From assembly GCA_002224055.1 (NCBI GenBank), contig AZLU01000370.1:1-24992 (forward strand): a DNA stretch of 24,992 nucleotides. The letters run 5' to 3'. The position numbers and the translations under genes are program-made. Position 1 is the stretch's first letter. Every line of letters begins with the position of its first letter. Source of the DNA: Pezizomycotina sp. ARF18 (lineage: Eukaryota > Ascomycota). Positions 19,991-24,992 of the stretch are shown here, one piece after another. A model generated the notes under the pieces. The model saw nothing but the letters and a program-made list of their open reading frames with translations. It did no database searches and was not told the origin of the DNA.

Positions 19991-21559
19991 TGACATGTTG
20001 ACATTTAAGAGAACATTTTTCCTTATTTAAGATAAGGAACACATTTATTGCGGTGTTCTAAAGGCTAGTCACAGTGACATTTGTCTCGTAGTTCCATTTA
20101 TTATCATATGTAAAAGATAACCAAGTATCTTCTCTTCTTTTAAGCTTTATTCCTACTGCACCGCAAGCCGTGCAGAAGATTTAATACTATAATGCCGTCA
20201 TTTGGATATGTATGCATATGCTACGACCATCTTACCTTACTCATGCCGCAGATAGTCAATGATGAGTAATTACTACCTACTACTCGACGGTTAATATTGA
20301 ACTTCCGTAATCTCTTGAAACTATTAGAATTAGCTTAAATATTCCGATCCTCTTCTCAATACCAACTCACCTTCGATATATTCTCATGTGATGAACCAAT
20401 TCTACAATTTTTCTGATATGCAAGAGTATTCAGAATGTGCCACCACTCAAAATATACGCCTTACTTCATTATTCCGGGCAGTGCATAGAGTAAGCAAAAG
20501 CAGTGACTATGAAACTAATAAGCTACTTCGCGTTACAACGCCATTAGCTTTTAGACGAGACGGAGCAGCGAAGAAGTAACAACAGTTCGCCACTATTTTC
20601 TATAATCCTGTTGCGAACTCCACGTTCTTGAGATCAAATGGGTACTATCCGAGCCGATTACCATGAGTTGTAATCAGCGCGTACGCTGCGGGCTGCGCAG
20701 CACCAGCGATTTATATCAGTTTAATAATCAGAGTTATTCGCGCCATTTCTCTCTAGATCTTTGACCCGTATACCCAAGCGCTGCACCGCAGCTGAGACTA
20801 TACGTCGCCTTAGGCGTGATGCGAACTACAATGGTGTCGTTCAGCGGGCTCAGTTTTGGAAATACTAGCGAATCGCGGAGAGTCGGCCGTAATTCACACC
20901 GCCGCTGTTAACCGCTACGGCAACAATCCTGAGAACAGTTCAAACACGCCCACATATTCTGAAGTTGATCTAACTGCGCAGAGCGAACGAGGGCTGTACT
21001 TCAAACGTTCAATATAAATCTAAAGCCACGGCATATCTGTACAAAACGGAAGAAGAATTCCGTATCATGGCTAGATATCACCATCCCTGAGTCGCTTTGC
21101 CCACAAGAGCGCTCTAGCTACAAAATTGTTGTTCTTATAGAAGCTTTATAATACTCCATATTTCAGCGAAGTTACAGGTTGAAAAGCTAGCTCTGGATTC
21201 AAACCTAGCGCCAGCGAATCCTCTTAGTAGATAATAGCCCTAGGTGGCGGTTAGAAATATAATTGAAACGGTAACATTTACATAGCCATGGTTCATTACA
21301 ATGGCGGGGTAATCACGAGGACGGTAGCTCTGGATCTTGTATTTACTTGATGAGAAGTACATTGGAGAGTATTATCGAGAAGGTTCACAACAGCTAAGCC
21401 ATGGAACAACCTCCGAATGTATCTACAAAACACCAAGTCCTTCGAATCCTTTATTGGATGTAAGTAGTAAGGAACATCAAACGACACGAATACATCGAGA
21501 ATACCCGTAGCGCTATACATCGACCGACCTCGGCCGAGCTCTATAATAACGGCATGCAT
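19991..21559. other. intergenic region without a recognisable gene
   Basis: Mixed-composition DNA. The short open frames (20388-20579 +, 21296-21562 -) lack a clear protein pattern. CCAGCGAATCC near 21212 resembles a piece of 5S rRNA but has no supporting context. Nothing else is seen before the sharp change in composition near 21560. Confidence 0.5.
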
Positions 21560-22343
21560 CAATACGAGATATAATATTATAAAGATTCGTTTTATATAGA
21601 ATTCCTTTTATATATAAACGGTAGGATACTACCCTTAATAGATAGTTTATTTTATATAATTAATAATTTTAATTTATCCTATAAGTAGTAATAAACTATA
21701 TAAAAAGTAATAGCTATATCCCGCGCTATCTTAAAACGGCAATCTAAATCTTAGATAGTAACGTCGCGAAGCTTATAACGTAGTACTTCTTAAGAAATAA
21801 CTCTACTTTATCTCGCCGCTTATCGCGCTGTCGCGAGGTATTATGATACGCTCGGCTATAGTAGAGTAAATAATCTAATATTATACCCGCCGATTCTAAT
21901 AGAAGATACCTACCGTATAGCGCCGAGTATACCCGAGCTATCTAGTATCGTATAATAAGCGATTCGCTATAATCCTATCCCGCTACTTAAGTAGAGTAGC
22001 GACTAGCTACTTTAGGAAAGGCGTAACTTAAAACTATGTATATCGAAGCTCGCCGATACTATCGTAAAATCTAAGACCCCGATAAGAAGCTTAGTAAAGA
22101 CGAATAGGCTTATTACGATACGGTAATGTACTTATTACTTTTACGGTAGGAATTAAGTAGATTTATTACTTTAACGCTAATAAATAAGGTATAAGCCGTT
22201 TAGATAGCTCTTAAATCTATAAACTTTATAAATAACGAGGTAAATTAATAAATATTAGAACTTTAGCTAATAAGTATATACTAAAAGACGACGATACTAT
22301 ATATACGTATATTAACCGCGTAAAGGATAGTAGTAGTGTTCGA

Positions 22344-22462
22344 TGCCGGGCGGGTTCGGGCGGGTTTTCAAGGCTCCGGCCCGCCCGCGGGGTACCCTAA
22401 TGGTTTTAAGCCCGCCCAGCGGGTAACCCGGCCCAACCCTACCCGGGCTAGGTTACCCGCCA
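22344..22462. repeat. GC-rich repetitive island inside the RIP block
   Basis: About 120 bp of C/G-rich sequence with repeated GGGCGGGTT units followed by inverted counterparts (GCCCGCCCG, AAGCCCGCCC) and GGGTAACCC/GGTTACCC motifs. It retains CA and TG that RIP has removed on both sides, so it inserted later or was too short to be targeted. It can form hairpins and has closely spaced G tracts. Confidence 0.7.
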
Positions 22463-22779
22463 AGACATTTATCTACGCCAAGAATATCTATTTATAGTAT
22501 ATATATATATTATTATAACTTTATTTCTTAATTATATACCCTATATATTTATCTCTTACTTATATCTTAATATTAACGATATTATTACTAGATTATTCCT
22601 AAGTTTATTTAATCTAGCTAATATTCTTTTATATATAATAAATTTAAAAGAAAAATAAAAATAAATTACTATATTATTACTTAGTAGATCCGTACTATCC
22701 TTTATTTTTTATAATATATTATCTAAATCGTTTAAGAAATTACGCTCGTTAAATCGGGTATATCTAAAAAAAAAAGTCT

Positions 22780-22791
22780 GTCTCATGAGAC
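22780..22791. repeat. 12-bp perfect palindrome GTCTCATGAGAC
   Basis: This lies just after an A10 run, in a 90-bp stretch that keeps CA and TG within the RIP block. It may be a relic terminus of a younger insertion; no partner end was found. Confidence 0.5.
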
Positions 22792-24992
22792 GGTCGAGAA
22801 AATCAACGTCTTACACGTCTCAAACTCTTAGGAAATATCGCTAATATAAATCCTTTTGGGTTAGCTTAATAACGCTTAGAGAAATACGTTATCTTATAAA
22901 ACTTTTAAGAATATCTACTCTTTTAATATCTCTACTTAGATTAGAGAAATTATATAGTTTAATTAAAGTCTTAGATATTATTAAAAATTCTAATTATTAA
23001 AACTTTTCTTTTACTTTAAAATAAATTTTTAACTCTATAAATAAGTATATTAACTCTTAAGATTATATTAGTAGATTAAGTTAAAAGTTTCTAGATTAAT
23101 ATATAATTATCTAGTATATTTTATTTTTAGAATCTACCGTTTTAGGTATGATCTACGTCGCTCGAATAAGATTTCCGACTAAAAGAATAATTCTTTACGT
23201 AAAGGTATAAACGCGTTAAGTTAACGATATTAATACTAAGTTACTTATAATAATAACTTATTTTTACTAATTTATAATTTTATCTAGTTTCCTATATCTA
23301 AATAATTCGTCGTTAAAATAAAGGCGAGACGGTAAGATTTATTTTCTACGAATATTAAAACTTAAAGAGTAGACGCGTTAATATTAGATATTATCTTAAC
23401 TCTATCTATTTATATTAGTAACTTAAAATAAACCTAAGCCTAATTATTAAGGTAGTTTATCTTATTAATTAGCCGACTAGGTATAGCGTATTTAATAGAT
23501 ATCGATATATTTTTTATTTTTAAAGGAAATTAATTAAAATTTTTAGTTAATTATAAATAGTAATAGGTTTCTAACGTAGCCGCTTATAAAGCTTATATAT
23601 TTTAAAAGTTAACCTCTAAATTACTAAAGTAAGCGTAATTATCGCGAAAATTATATAATTAAAAATATTAGATCTATAAACGCTTTTCTTAAATAATATC
23701 TTTAAAGGTTAAAAAATCTTACTTAATATAAGACCCTTAAAAATTATATATTAACTTTAAAAGTTTATATTATAGGCTTAAAGGTTAATAGCTTAGAGTA
23801 TTTTTTTTATTAATTCTTAGATTAATATTTAATCTAGAAAAAAATAAAAATTAGCGCGCCGACGTTAATAGTTAAAAACGCTATAATAACTACCTACGTA
23901 TTTTATAAACGGAGAGATTAGATTACCTCTATTAATAATTTCTTTTTTTATAATTAATTTAGATTAAATCGCGTATATAAAATACGTACTAACGACGGTT
24001 TATATTAATAATTTAATCTTTAAATAATAAAGCTTTTTTATTAAAGTTTTCCTATGGCTTTTTAACTAAGTTAATATATATTCTTTTAGAAGTTTCCGTT
24101 AATTATTAAAGAATAATACCGTAACTCTTTATACTATTAGAATAATATTATAAAAGCATAGTTTATAATCTTAAAGTAAATATATAATTATCTAGTTTTT
24201 TTATTATCCGTTTATCTTTTTTAAAGCGGTTTTTTATTTTTATCGTCTAAGATAATAATTCTCTTTTACGTTAACTAAATCCTCTTTATTAAAAGATAAA
24301 GTTACTCTTTATCTATATCGGAATTTTTCTTACTCTATAATAATCTATAATTAAGGCTATAAAATATTAGTTAATTAATATATAAGTAATTAACTCTAAC
24401 TATTTATACTAATCTACAGGAAATATCATCACGCCTATCTACTTCTTTAGTCGGCTAAGCTTCCGCTTTTTACTAATTAAACGATATTTAATAAATAATA
24501 TTTAGCGATAAAACCTTCTTAAATAATTATCTATTATTTAAGCGTCGTCTTATTATAAAAGGGGTTTAAATATTAGCGTAAACCTAATAATAGACTATAC
24601 GTAAATAATTATTTATCATAAAAATATTAACTTATATAAATAAAAATTCTTTAAATAATTACTATATAAATTACTATAATCTATTAAACTTTTTAGTTTT
24701 GAGCCTTATTATTATTAACCTCGTATACGCCTCTTTATATATAAACTCTAAAATAGACTAATAAACGCTTTTGACTTTATAATAACTTTTAAAATATTTA
24801 TAATATTTAAGAAAAAAATCTAACTAATTAAAAATATATTTAAAAAGTCTAATAAATAGTATATAATTATTTAACTTTTATAAATTTAGAATATCTACTT
24901 ATTAAAAAGCTAAAATATTCTAAGATAATTTAATCTAGAGTTTTTAATTATCCTTTACCTAGAGTCTCTATTAAAGAACTTTATCTAAAGAG

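Larger units (their letters stand above)
21560..24992. repeat. RIP-mutated AT-rich block, continuing past the right edge
   Basis: From about 21560 the DNA becomes strongly AT-rich, and CpA and TpG nearly vanish. For example 23281-23580 contains none that I can find, while TpA is very frequent and CpG (CGCG, CGCCG) is retained. This is the classic outcome of fungal repeat-induced point mutation acting on CpA in duplicated DNA. No reading frame of useful length survives. The underlying element, probably a transposon or a subtelomeric repeat, cannot be named. Exceptions with CA/TG are the GC-rich island at 22344-22462, a short stretch at 22770-22870, and scattered sites. Confidence 0.85.

Noticed and set aside
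21205-21220. CCAGCGAATCC resembling the 3' part of 5S rRNA
   Set aside because: Only 11 bases match; the rest of the 5S sequence and a terminator are absent.
1-24992. CRISPR array, bacterial operon or phage content
   Set aside because: There are no regularly spaced direct repeats and no bacterial gene organisation; introns, RIP and nuclear tRNA features point to a fungal nuclear genome.

Overview
The window looks like nuclear DNA of a filamentous ascomycete (Pezizomycotina). The reasons are a fungal PDR-type ABC transporter split by short introns (about 50-150 nt) with GTRNGT donors and CTAAC-type branch points, nuclear tRNA-Lys genes, and a long AT-rich tract with an extreme RIP signature (repeat-induced point mutation: CpA/TpG almost gone, TpA in excess, CpG kept). 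No species can be named. The noncoding RNA introns recall lichen-forming fungi, but that is only a hint.

Layout. 1-218 (-) holds the partial end of an unidentified gene running off the left edge. 367-5721 is a gene-poor 5.3 kb stretch with no credible intact gene. 5722-10435 (-) is a near full-length PDR/CDR-type ABC multidrug transporter gene whose reading frame is broken by many single-base indels, almost all in short homopolymers. 10436-12128 is intergenic. 12129-14390 is an array of three diverged tRNA-Lys(CUU) units: two recognisable genes and a relic. 14391-21560 is mostly non-coding, with two weak hypothetical genes (about 15338-15765 and 18986-19990, both +) and a microsatellite. 21560-24992 is RIP-mutated DNA containing one unmutated GC-rich island.

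The main result is in the tRNA-Lys array. Read straight through, both tRNA genes look broken, because the 3' acceptor strand is missing. In each, a 65-67 nt segment starting GTATGT or GTAAGT and ending in a CTAAC branch-like motif plus CAG lies between tRNA positions 66 and 67. Removing it restores a perfect seven-pair acceptor stem. The second gene has two more such GT...AG segments (64 and 59 nt), in the anticodon stem (31) and the T loop (57/58). Both genes also carry an ordinary pre-tRNA intron at 37/38. After removal of all inserts the genes give 73- and 74-nt cloverleaf tRNAs with a CUU anticodon. Neither gene contains a TTTT inside, and each is followed by a long T run, as expected for RNA polymerase III transcription. 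These appear to be spliceosomal-type introns inside nuclear tRNA genes, which I do not know as a described class.

The many homopolymer indels in the transporter, plus one in the unknown gene near 19.2 kb, can mean either pseudogenes or an unpolished long-read assembly. This should be settled before any frame-based conclusion is drawn.
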